Positions 8,236 through 16,252 of a stretch of 64,000 nt of DNA are shown here, piece after piece (position 1 is the stretch's first letter; every line of letters starts with the position of its first letter). Under the pieces are notes generated by a model. That model ran no database searches. It was not told where the DNA came from and was given only the letters and a program-made list of their open reading frames with translations. The stretch is from Bernardetiaceae bacterium. GTDB taxonomy: Bacteria > Bacteroidota > Bacteroidia > Cytophagales > Thermoflexibacteraceae. The position numbers and the translations under genes are program-made. The DNA lies in NCBI GenBank assembly GCA_025056255.1, contig JANWVT010000004.1, forward strand, positions 62,001 to 126,000, given 5' to 3'.

Positions 8236-8832
8236 TCAAAGCAGTATTTGTTGCAATAGTTCTTCAAAAGGCAAGGCTTTGCGGTAGAGTTGGTCTTGGT
8301 AGTAATGCGCCATGAGCCTAATAAAGCTTGGCTTATCATCAATTTGAATATGTTCAATGATGACGTTGCCATAACGCTGGTCGCAGGGTTGTACTGCCCC
8401 GTTCTCTATCCGTAAATCAATTGGTGGCTTGAGGTAGTGTTTTTCAATAGTTTCTGAGTAGTTAGAACGGGCGAATATGCGTCGGTCTGAAGTGTACAGT
8501 CTGTAGCCTATTTGGAGGGTTTGTTCTTTAAGGTGGTCAAAGAAAAACTGGAATTCCTGTTTGCCAATTTGGGGATGATAAGTTAGAGCAATGCCATTGC
8601 TTCCTTGTGTTTTAAGGATGTGAACCTCCAATTCGGCGACTTGTTTTTGTTTTTTCAATTGCCATGCTTCCCATACTTGATAGGCAAGCTTGCGATGTGC
8701 TCCGCTGTTTTGCCACAGCAGAATTTGGTTGCGGTATGCGGGGCTTCTCACCAATGCCTCCTCAATCACTGGCAGGTGTTCGGGGAGGCGTTTGGGAAAT
8801 AACTGTTCCAGTATTTTATCAAAAAACGACAT
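8236..8832 (-). CDS. Hypothetical cytosolic protein
   Basis: This 198-residue protein has no signal peptide, membrane segment or motif I recognise. The sequence starts MSFFDKILEQLFPKRLP and ends with KALPFEELLQQILL, with mixed alpha/beta composition and several aromatic-rich stretches (QFFFDHL, RLYTSD). I chose the ATG at 8832, which falls four bases after the stop of the HMA gene; the longer frame (to 8955) would read through the His-codon-rich end of that gene in another frame and gives a low-complexity Thr stretch. It is probably the last gene of an mpl-HMA-unknown unit. Confidence 0.7.
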   Translation of the reverse strand: MSFFDKILEQLFPKRLPEHLPVIEEALVRSPAYRNQILLWQNSGAHRKLAYQVWEAWQLKKQKQVAELEVHILKTQGSNGIALTYHPQIGKQEFQFFFDHLKEQTLQIGYRLYTSDRRIFARSNYSETIEKHYLKPPIDLRIENGAVQPCDQRYGNVIIEHIQIDDKPSFIRLMAHYYQDQLYRKALPFEELLQQILL

Positions 8833-8836
8833 GTGT

Positions 8837-9220
8837 TTAGTGCTTGTGCTTGCTGTGGTCGTGGTCGTGTTGGTGGTGTCCGTTTTTCTTACAGCAGTCG
8901 GGCAGTTTTTTGTAGGCTTTTTCATTAGCTGGCACGTTGTCAGCGTCGTAACCAATATTTGCTAAGGCATTTCTCAAAGCCTCGGGAGAGGTTTTTCCTT
9001 TCTTGTAAACCACTGTAAGTGTGTGGTCGTCCAAATTAAGCACTGCCGACTTTACGCCTTTTTCCAGACTCATTCCTTTTTCAATGCGTTTTTTACACAT
9101 TTCGCACTGGGCAGAGGTTTTAATAGTAACGGTTTCGGTATCAGCTTGTGCTTGTACAGCATTGTTGGCAACTGTCAGAATGACGAGTGCAGCGAGCAGG
9201 GCAGCAATCAATTTGTTCAT
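8837..9220 (-). CDS. Exported heavy-metal-associated (HMA) domain protein with His-rich tail
   Basis: This 127-residue protein has a signal peptide (MNKLIAALLAALVILTVANNAVQAQA) and one ferredoxin-like HMA domain of roughly 70 residues. The metal site is CEMC (Cys39, Cys42), preceded by TIKTSAQ. The family binds Cu(I) or other soft metals. The tail adds a CC pair (109-110) and a run rich in His and Asp (HHQHDHDH), which probably binds metal too. I chose the ATG at 9220 because it opens the signal peptide. It lies 71 bases after mpl and 4 bases before the next gene. No copper ATPase or CopZ partner is adjacent, so a periplasmic metal-buffer role is an inference. Confidence 0.85.
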   Translation of the reverse strand: MNKLIAALLAALVILTVANNAVQAQADTETVTIKTSAQCEMCKKRIEKGMSLEKGVKSAVLNLDDHTLTVVYKKGKTSPEALRNALANIGYDADNVPANEKAYKKLPDCCKKNGHHQHDHDHSKHKH

Positions 9221-9291
9221 GTTCTTGTGATTTGTTTTATTGATTTGCATTGATAACAATGGAAGAGTGTTTTTGTGTTCAGCTATTGCCA

Positions 9292-10662
9292 CTATTTTTC
9301 TAACACGTTTGCTGTGAGCTGAGCTAAATCAATTTGGTCAAAGGTGCCGGAGCTCATCAATAGCAAGTTTTTATTTTGCCATTGCTGAGCGAGTAAATAT
9401 CGACAGAGGTCGGAGCCGTTGGTAAATACGCGCAAGTTGGGGTGGTCGAAACACTCCTGAATGGTAAGCTCATCAATGGGTTCCATGCGTTTAATTTCCA
9501 GCGTTTTGGGGCTGTAGCAAACAATAGCCTCGTCTGCTGCCTGCATAGTATGTTTGTATTGTGGCAAAAAGTGCTTGCTTAGGCTGCTGTATGTATGCAG
9601 CTCTGCACAAGCTACTAATTTGCGATGCGGAAACTGTTCTTTCAGTGCTCTAATGGTAGCTTCAATTTTGGAGGGTGCATGGGCAAAGTCGCGATAAACA
9701 GTTGTGTGTGCATTTTGTCCGAGTAATTCCATGCGTTTGGCAGCACCTTTGAAGCTTTGGATAGCCTCATAAAACTTTTTATCGCTAATACCCAAGCGGT
9801 TGCAGATAATTTTTGCCCCGCTGATATTCTGCATGTTGTGCTTGCCAAACACTGCAACAGGAACTTTACCATGGTGAGGGGTGTGCAACAGTGTTTTGCC
9901 GTCGCATATTTCATGCTTGTGTGTACCATACGCAATTAGGTTCACATCGCTGCGCATCTGGTTAGACGTGCTAACAATAGTGGCAAGGTCGTCTTCTTCG
10001 CAGTAAATCAATGTACCGGCTTTGGGGGTTTGTACGGCGAATTGCTCAAATTGGCGAACGTAGTCATCAAATACTGGGTACACATTGATATGGTCCCAAG
10101 CAATTCCAGTAATGAGCCCGATATGGTGCTTGTAGTGGAGAAACTTGGGGACAAGGTCAATAGGAGAGGACAGATACTCATCGCCTTCAATAATGATAAC
10201 TGGTGCATCTTCGGTCAGGCGGACGGTACTTTCGAAGCCCGGCACCATAGCACCCACCATATAATCAAACTTTTTGTTATGAAAGTTGAGTACGTGCATC
10301 ACCATAGCAGTGGTAGTAGTCTTACCATGGCTGCCGGCAATTACTACGCGTTCTTTGTGGCGGCTTTGTTGATAAACATATTCAGGATAGGAATACACTT
10401 TAATGCCGAGCTGTTGTGCGCGAAGCAACTCAGGATTGTCTTTTCGGGCGTGCATTCCTAATATAACGGCATCTAAGTCGGGCGTAATTTTTTCAGGAAA
10501 CCAACCCTCTTGAGGTGGTAAAATACCGTATGCTGCCAGTCTGCTGCGCGAAGGTTCGTAAATTTCATCGTCTGAACCACTTACTTGATAACCTTTCAAT
10601 TTGAGGGCAACTGCCAAATTGTGCATCACGCTGCCACCGATAGCCGTAAAGTGTATTTTCAT
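9292..10662 (-). CDS. mpl: UDP-N-acetylmuramate:L-Ala-gamma-D-Glu-meso-DAP ligase (Mpl)
   Basis: Mpl recycles cell-wall tripeptide by joining it to UDP-MurNAc with ATP. The 456-residue product is the family length. The N-terminal Rossmann-like start is MKIHFTAIGG, the ATP-binding P-loop GSHGKTTTT is at 110-118, and the Mur-ligase central domain carries EGDEY and the HINVYP stretch. The C-terminal domain has FAHAPSK, which suggests the Mpl subgroup over MurC. A MurC assignment is the main alternative, but murC normally sits in the dcw cluster, which is absent here. It appears to be the first gene of an operon with the HMA protein and the unknown gene. A TATTTTTG box is present on the minus strand at 10682-10689. 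Confidence 0.88.
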   Translation of the reverse strand: MKIHFTAIGGSVMHNLAVALKLKGYQVSGSDDEIYEPSRSRLAAYGILPPQEGWFPEKITPDLDAVILGMHARKDNPELLRAQQLGIKVYSYPEYVYQQSRHKERVVIAGSHGKTTTTAMVMHVLNFHNKKFDYMVGAMVPGFESTVRLTEDAPVIIIEGDEYLSSPIDLVPKFLHYKHHIGLITGIAWDHINVYPVFDDYVRQFEQFAVQTPKAGTLIYCEEDDLATIVSTSNQMRSDVNLIAYGTHKHEICDGKTLLHTPHHGKVPVAVFGKHNMQNISGAKIICNRLGISDKKFYEAIQSFKGAAKRMELLGQNAHTTVYRDFAHAPSKIEATIRALKEQFPHRKLVACAELHTYSSLSKHFLPQYKHTMQAADEAIVCYSPKTLEIKRMEPIDELTIQECFDHPNLRVFTNGSDLCRYLLAQQWQNKNLLLMSSGTFDQIDLAQLTANVLEK

Positions 10663-10681
10663 GCAAAAATATTCAAGGCTT

Positions 10682-10689
10682 CAAAAATA
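10682..10689 (-). promoter_or_regulatory. Candidate -7 box upstream of mpl
   Basis: On the minus strand the sequence reads TATTTTTG, matching TAnnTTTG, 20 bases before the mpl start. No clear -33 element was seen. It sits in the 63-base divergent gap between mpl and dnaB. Confidence 0.3.
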
Positions 10690-10725
10690 GCGTTTTAGTG
10701 CGTATATTTCATGTAATTTTACGGT

Positions 10726-12306
10726 ATGAAGGATGATAAACCCACCGTTAGAAAATCGAAGCGGGCTGCGTCTGCTACCGATATTGCCTTGTTGGGCACG
10801 GGCAAACTACCTCCGCAAGCAGTTGAGTTAGAAGAAGCAGTGTTGGGAGCATTGATGTTGGAACGCAACGCATTAACCGAAGTAATTGAAATTTTACAAC
10901 CAGCTGCTTTCTACAAAGAAGCACACCAAGCCATTTATAAGGCTATTTTGGCACTTTTTAATAAGTCTGAACCGATAGATTTACTCACGGTGGTCAATCA
11001 GTTGCGCAGCGAAGGAACTTTGGAACTTGCCGGGGGCACTTCTTATGTAACCTTGCTCACAACCAAAGTAAACTCAGCAGCAAACATTGTTTACCATGCC
11101 CGCATCATTGCTGAGCAGTATATGAAACGCGAGATGATTAGCATTGCGGGGCGCGTTTTGCAAGAGGCTTTTGAAGATACTACCGATGTGTTTGAACTAA
11201 TAGACCAAACTGAAAATGCTATTTTTAGCTTGGCAGAAATCAATATCCGCCGCAACTACCAAGATATGCGCAGTATTATGGGCAGTGCCTTGCGCGAGCT
11301 TGAAGCTAAAAAAGCACATAAAGACGGCTTGACGGGCGTTCCAAGTGGTTTTGCTGCCTTAGACCGCATCACGTCGGGTTGGCAAAAGTCGGATTTGATT
11401 ATCTTAGCAGCCCGACCGGGCATGGGCAAAACAGCTTTTGTGTTGTCGGCACTGCGCAATGCTGCCGTAGATTTTGGCAAGCCAGTAGCTATTTTTTCAT
11501 TGGAAATGTCCTCCGTGCAATTAGTCAATCGCTTAATTTCTGCAGAGGCAGAATTAGAAAGCCAAAAGTTGAAAACAGGTAAACTGGCTGACTATGAGTG
11601 GGAGCAAATTGTACATAAAACTACCCGACTGAGTGCTGCGCCTATTTTCATAGATGATACCCCTGCCCTCACCGTATTAGAACTCCGCGCCAAAGCACGC
11701 CGCCTCAAATCGCAACACGATATCCAACTGCTCATTATTGACTATCTACAACTGATGAGTGGCGACGGAACTAAAAATACGGGCGGCAATCGCGAGCAAG
11801 AAATAGCTTCTATCTCTCGCTCTCTCAAACAATTAGCCAAAGAACTGGACATACCCGTGATTGCACTTTCGCAGCTAAGCCGCGCTGTGGAAACACGTGG
11901 TGGAGACAAACGCCCCCAGCTTTCTGACTTGCGCGAATCGGGCGCCATTGAACAAGATGCCGACATGGTCATTTTCCTGTATCGCCCCGAGTACTACGGC
12001 ATCACTGAAGATGCCGACGGCAAGCCCACCAAAGATTTAGGAGAAGTGATTATTGCCAAAAACCGCAATGGCTCGCTGGAAAGCGTTTGGTTGAAATTTC
12101 AGGGTCGCTACACCAAGTTTACAGATTTAGATGGAGCAGAATTCGGCTCTTTTGCAAGCAACTATCAACTTCAACAGGCGGGCAGCGGAACCTATGGCTT
12201 GGCAATGGGGCAGTATCGCACCCAAGAGTTTGGTAACAGCCCTATCGGTAGTACGCTCAGCAGTAAAGCCAACGATATGCCCCCACCTGATGATGTGCCG
12301 TTTTAA
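10726..12306 (+). CDS. dnaB: Replicative DNA helicase DnaB
   Basis: This is the hexameric 5'-3' fork helicase, 526 residues. The N-terminal helical domain begins around PPQAVELEEAVLGALML (29-45). The RecA-like C-terminal domain has the Walker A motif GMGKT (232-236), the SLEMS motif, a Walker B region LLIIDYLQLM and the typical DLRESGAIEQDADMVIFLYRPEYY. No intein interrupts it, although DnaB is a common intein site. The C-terminus carries an acidic and proline-rich tail (MPPPDDVPF) usual in Bacteroidota DnaB and SSB-like proteins. It is transcribed divergently from mpl and is followed after 35 bases by the methyltransferase gene. Confidence 0.97.
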   Translation: MKDDKPTVRKSKRAASATDIALLGTGKLPPQAVELEEAVLGALMLERNALTEVIEILQPAAFYKEAHQAIYKAILALFNKSEPIDLLTVVNQLRSEGTLELAGGTSYVTLLTTKVNSAANIVYHARIIAEQYMKREMISIAGRVLQEAFEDTTDVFELIDQTENAIFSLAEINIRRNYQDMRSIMGSALRELEAKKAHKDGLTGVPSGFAALDRITSGWQKSDLIILAARPGMGKTAFVLSALRNAAVDFGKPVAIFSLEMSSVQLVNRLISAEAELESQKLKTGKLADYEWEQIVHKTTRLSAAPIFIDDTPALTVLELRAKARRLKSQHDIQLLIIDYLQLMSGDGTKNTGGNREQEIASISRSLKQLAKELDIPVIALSQLSRAVETRGGDKRPQLSDLRESGAIEQDADMVIFLYRPEYYGITEDADGKPTKDLGEVIIAKNRNGSLESVWLKFQGRYTKFTDLDGAEFGSFASNYQLQQAGSGTYGLAMGQYRTQEFGNSPIGSTLSSKANDMPPPDDVPF

Positions 12307-12341
12307 ATACATTTGGCGTTTCGCCATATGGCAAGTAGCAT

Positions 12342-13007
12342 ATGCAAATCAAAAAATGGCTCAGCTATTTACTACCCCTGCAAGATAGGGTCTATCACTC
12401 GCCCGTCAATGGAAGGTTGGAAATTAATTGGCAACATGGGCGGCGGGTGCTAGACTCAGCCGTGAGCAATTATTCCTATGGCTCGCTACAACGCATCTTG
12501 CAGCGAGGACTAGAAGAGGCAAATTTCCAACCCACAGCACAAAGTGTACTTGTATTGGGTTTGGGGGGTGGCTCGCTAATAGAAACACTGCGAAACCGAT
12601 TTGCCTACCAACATCTGATAACCTGCGTAGAAATAGACCCTTCCATGATTCAAATAGCGAAGGAGGTTTTTCAAATTGAACGCTTTGCGCCCATAGAAAT
12701 AGTTTGCGAAGATGCTGCTACTTATGTGTTCGGTTCGAAGCACTGCTTTGACTGGGTGATAGTGGATATTTTCATTGGCGACAGCATCCCAGCCTGTTTT
12801 ACACATCCCCATTTTTTAAGCCAGCTGATTCGGGTGTTGTCGGCAACAGGTACACTACTTTTTAATACTATGCATCATACGCTTCCCTCTGAGCAGCTCT
12901 TGGCTATGGCTTCTTATTTGCAGACAAAAGGGTTGGCTACGCGCATTTTGCACCGAATAGAAAACACGAACAATGTATTGCTGGCAACAAAGCAAACACA
13001 AGCATGA
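12342..13007 (+). CDS. Spermidine-synthase-like (SpeE fold) methyltransferase
   Basis: This 221-residue protein has the Rossmann core of the spermidine synthase family. The nucleotide-binding glycine motif is VLGLGGGSL (71-79), the acidic end of strand beta2 is CVEIDPSMIQIA, and a later DWVIVDIF matches the SpeE family. It is shorter than true spermidine synthases (~280) and lacks the N-terminal beta-sheet domain, so polyamine synthesis is doubtful; many such short homologues in Bacteroidota are annotated only as methyltransferases. It follows dnaB by 35 bases, and its stop overlaps the next ATG (ATGATAG). Confidence 0.8.
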   Translation: MQIKKWLSYLLPLQDRVYHSPVNGRLEINWQHGRRVLDSAVSNYSYGSLQRILQRGLEEANFQPTAQSVLVLGLGGGSLIETLRNRFAYQHLITCVEIDPSMIQIAKEVFQIERFAPIEIVCEDAATYVFGSKHCFDWVIVDIFIGDSIPACFTHPHFLSQLIRVLSATGTLLFNTMHHTLPSEQLLAMASYLQTKGLATRILHRIENTNNVLLATKQTQA

Positions 13008-13897
13008 TAGCAACAAAACAAATAAAGATAATTGGGCTGATTCTGATAGCAAGTTATATTGCAACCACGCAAGCCCAAATACCGCAAGATTTGTCGGGCA
13101 AATGGGTAGGGTTTATTACACAAAAGGGCAGCGATGTTGCTGAGCAATATTATTTTGAACTAAATCTCAATGCTCAGCAAGCTGGGAAATGGTCGGGTTC
13201 TTCCTTTTCATTCGCCAAGCAAAAAGGGGGCAGGCGCTATATATTGCGTTTGGCACTAGAAGCTACTTTATCAAACGATACCTTGATTTTTCAAGAAATC
13301 CGTGAATTGGAATACGTTAATGAAATTAGCCCCAAAAATATTGCCTCTTCTTATTGTTTTAAACGCGGCAGATTGCATTGGGCTGTGGGCAACGACGGCA
13401 AAGGCGTGTGGCATGGTAACTGGGAGGGTACTGTTGCAAAAAGCGGGACGGCTTGCAACCCCGGCATGATTGAACTGCGCCGTTTCGAGCCCTCGCCTAA
13501 CGAAGTAGAAGACTCACTCATTACCATAAAAAACGGTAGAATTACCGGTTTGCTGAACCGGCAGGTTAAGGCGGGGCATCAGTTATTTTTTACAGGTACA
13601 CAACTAACGCTCAAAATATTTGATGAAGGCAAAGAAGATGGCGACGTGATTTCTTTGCTGTACAATAATCGCTGGATTCTCAGAAATTATAAACTTAAAA
13701 ATGAACCGCGTATTATCAAAGTACAGGCTTCGCCCACACAACTCAACAATTTTCTCATTTGCTATGCCGAAAACGTGGGAAAACAACCGCCCTGCACCAC
13801 AGCTGTCATTGTTTCAGATAGCAAAAAGGAGAAAAAAGTGATTTTGAATGCCGACCTCGAAACCTGCGACATTGTTTATTTTGAAATAGATAACTAG
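13004..13897 (+). CDS. Secreted protein of unknown function with a Bacteroidota beta-rich C-terminal domain
   Basis: This 297-residue protein starts with a signal peptide (IIGLILIASYIATTQAQ, cleavage near residue 25). The N-terminal part begins LSGKWVGFI and is beta-rich, resembling a lipocalin-like start, with a WHGNWEGT stretch near residue 145. The C-terminal ~90 residues contain LKIFDEGKEDGDVISLLYN, a sequence pattern I have seen repeatedly at the end of exported Bacteroidota proteins (beta sandwich, function unknown). No catalytic motif is recognised. Its ATG overlaps the stop of the SpeE-like gene, so it is probably co-translated, though no functional link is evident. Confidence 0.8.
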   Translation: MIATKQIKIIGLILIASYIATTQAQIPQDLSGKWVGFITQKGSDVAEQYYFELNLNAQQAGKWSGSSFSFAKQKGGRRYILRLALEATLSNDTLIFQEIRELEYVNEISPKNIASSYCFKRGRLHWAVGNDGKGVWHGNWEGTVAKSGTACNPGMIELRRFEPSPNEVEDSLITIKNGRITGLLNRQVKAGHQLFFTGTQLTLKIFDEGKEDGDVISLLYNNRWILRNYKLKNEPRIIKVQASPTQLNNFLICYAENVGKQPPCTTAVIVSDSKKEKKVILNADLETCDIVYFEIDN

Positions 13898-14235
13898 CCC
13901 ATGCACGCTATGCAATCAAACGTTTGAAAAGTGTTACTTGCACGCCGCTGTATTATGCAGCCGTTGTTTGCCTGGTAAGGAACGACTAACCAATGTACTT
14001 GTATCTGTCAATTCCGTCGTCCTGTTTAAAGCCAGCCTCTATGCTATTGAAGGTAGCTGTTGTTTGCGTCTCCACGAACAATTACAGAGAGACACGCACA
14101 ACAGCATAGCATCAAAAACTCGTCAGGCTTTTTCCAATTCAATTTTGCATGCAGCCTAAGGCGATTGTCGGGGCAATAAGGAGGACTAACTGACGACGGG
14201 ATAAACTATGCTCCCACCTTGCCAAAGGTAGTATG
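13898..14235. other. Intergenic gap with a Cys-rich open frame of doubtful status
   Basis: Between convergent genes, one plus-strand frame (open from about 13892 to 14159, with a TTG but no ATG start) encodes a Cys pattern C-x2-C-x14-C-x2-C, read as CTLCNQ and later CSRCLPG. This could be a zinc ribbon or the remnant of one. No start codon with a convincing context exists, and the remainder of the frame has no recognisable features. No terminator or RNA was seen in the gap. Confidence 0.35.
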
Positions 14236-15996
14236 TTAAGTGTACATTTCTTCAATGTAGTTGGCGTATTTCTGGTGAATCACTTTGCGTTTAAGCTTGA
14301 GTGTAGGAGTGAGCTCTCCTGAGTCAATGCCCCAAGGTTTAGACAAAAGCCGAAACTTTTTTACTTTTTCCCACTGTCCAAAATGGGCATTGTAATGTTC
14401 AATTTCTTCTTCAAACTTAGCAATCACGCGCGGATGTTTCACCATTTCGTCATCGTTAGAATAAGGGATTTCCATTGCTTGGCACCAGTTGCGCAAGTTT
14501 TCAAAGGAAGGAACAATCAGCGCAGAGGGGAAGTTGCGTCCTTCGCCAACAACAATAATCTGCTCAATAAATAGCGATTCTTTGAATTTATTTTCCATCA
14601 CTTGTGGGGCAATGTACTTTCCGCCTGAGGTTTTAAACATTTCTTTTTTGCGGTCAGTAATTTTTAAATACTTGCCCTCTACTAGTTCGCCTACATCGCC
14701 GGTGTGGAACCAGCCATCTTTTAATACTTCTGCTGTCAGTTCGGGCTGTTTGTAGTAGCCCATCATCACATTGTCGCCTTTGCATAGGATTTCGCCGTCT
14801 TCGGCAATTTTCACCTGTACCCCGTCAATTACTTTGCCTACGCAACCGATTCTCACTTCTGAGGGAATAGCAGGAGTAGAGGAGATAACCGGAGAGGTTT
14901 CGGTAAGCCCATAGCCCTCGCAGATAGGGATGCCGGCTGCCCAGAATACACGTGCTAAGCGAGGCTGCAGCGCTGCTGCTCCTGATTGAATAGATTTGAT
15001 GTTGCCCCCCAGAGCCGCCTTCCACTTACTAAAAATTAATTTTCGTGCAATGCTCAGTTGCATATTGTAGGCAAGCCCCATGTCTTTGGCTGGGTCATAT
15101 TTGAGTCCTAAATCCAATGCCCAGAAAAACAATTTGCGTTTAGTGCCTGTTAGTTCTAACCCTTTGGAAACAATTTTGTCATACACTTTTTCCAACAGGC
15201 GGGGCACCGTATTGAATGTATCTGGTTTTACTTCTTGCAAGTTAGCAGCAATGCTGTCCATGTTTTCGGCATAATAAATGGAAATGCCTTTGTACACGTA
15301 CACGTACGAGCCGGTTCGCTCATAAATGTGGCATAAAGGCAAAAAGCTTAGTGCTTTGGAGTTGCCATTAGGAATGTGTGTGAAGGTTTTTGTTACAGAA
15401 AGTGTATTGCTGACCACGTTTTTATGGCTAAGCATCACGCCCTTCGGACGACCGGTAGTTCCTGAGGTATAAATCAGCGTTAGCAAGTCTGTTTCTTTGA
15501 CAGCGGCTTTATGCGGCTCCAATTGGCTCACATCCTCTCCTTTTGCTATGGCTTCCAATTCTTTCCAATGGGCTACGTCGGGTAGTTTGTCAAAACTGTA
15601 GATGGCGTAAATATCCATTCCTTCGGTAGCTTGTTTTACTTTTTCGTAGAGTGCGCGGTCTGATACAAACACCACTTTTACCCCCGCATCGTTGAAAATA
15701 TATCGGTAATCTTCAACAGTAATAGTAGGGTACATAGGTACGCTGACAGCCCCAATTTGCTGGATACCAAAATCTACTAAGTTCCACTCTGGACGATTGG
15801 GTGAGATAATGGCTACTTTATCATCTTTTCGGATACCCAGTTTTAAAAGTCCTATGCTAAGGCGGTTGGCTATGTCGATAACATCTTGGGTGCTATATTT
15901 TACCCATTGTCCATTTTCCTTGCCAGCAAGAGCATCGGTTTTAGGATAATGTTTTTGTTGATAGTAAAGAAAGTCAAATGCGCGTTTCAGTTCCAT
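14236..15996 (-). CDS. Long-chain acyl-CoA synthetase (AMP-forming, FadD15-like)
   Basis: This 586-residue adenylate-forming enzyme activates fatty acids to acyl-CoA using ATP. The AMP-binding P-loop LIYTSGTTGRPKG is at 174-186, the fatty-acyl core motif YGLTETSPVIS is present, and the hinge TGDVGELVEGKYLKITDRKKEMFKT follows; a C-terminal catalytic lysine lies in LKLKRKV. The length and the long C-terminal extension place it in the FACL/FadD15 group found in many Bacteroidota. It is a single gene with no beta-oxidation partners nearby, and is likely involved in lipid turnover or recycling. Confidence 0.93.
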   Translation of the reverse strand: MELKRAFDFLYYQQKHYPKTDALAGKENGQWVKYSTQDVIDIANRLSIGLLKLGIRKDDKVAIISPNRPEWNLVDFGIQQIGAVSVPMYPTITVEDYRYIFNDAGVKVVFVSDRALYEKVKQATEGMDIYAIYSFDKLPDVAHWKELEAIAKGEDVSQLEPHKAAVKETDLLTLIYTSGTTGRPKGVMLSHKNVVSNTLSVTKTFTHIPNGNSKALSFLPLCHIYERTGSYVYVYKGISIYYAENMDSIAANLQEVKPDTFNTVPRLLEKVYDKIVSKGLELTGTKRKLFFWALDLGLKYDPAKDMGLAYNMQLSIARKLIFSKWKAALGGNIKSIQSGAAALQPRLARVFWAAGIPICEGYGLTETSPVISSTPAIPSEVRIGCVGKVIDGVQVKIAEDGEILCKGDNVMMGYYKQPELTAEVLKDGWFHTGDVGELVEGKYLKITDRKKEMFKTSGGKYIAPQVMENKFKESLFIEQIIVVGEGRNFPSALIVPSFENLRNWCQAMEIPYSNDDEMVKHPRVIAKFEEEIEHYNAHFGQWEKVKKFRLLSKPWGIDSGELTPTLKLKRKVIHQKYANYIEEMYT

Positions 15997-16252
15997 ATTT
16001 ACAGTGATTGATAGGTTAAGCGCTTAAAGATAGAAGATTGGCGTGCGAAAGACAACAAAGAGACAATATCTAACAAACAGATTTGTCTTTTGAGGAAAAT
16101 CCACATAAATTTAAGGCAAAAGGCTTTTTTGGATTTCACAGCCATATTTCTTAAAATTGTACGCCAAAAAATTCAGAATAGAACGTAAAACTGATTTATT
16201 TTGCGTCCATGCTCAAACATCCTAATGAATTAACCTAATCTTACTTAAACCT

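Noticed and set aside
7974-8372. Minus-strand open frame with repeated RRVQ
   Set aside because: It is open only because the 12-bp tandem repeat contains no stop codon in that frame; it overlaps the real gene ending at 8236 and has no family resemblance.
10726-12306. Intein in dnaB
   Set aside because: The helicase motifs are contiguous and the length is normal for DnaB, so there is no insertion.
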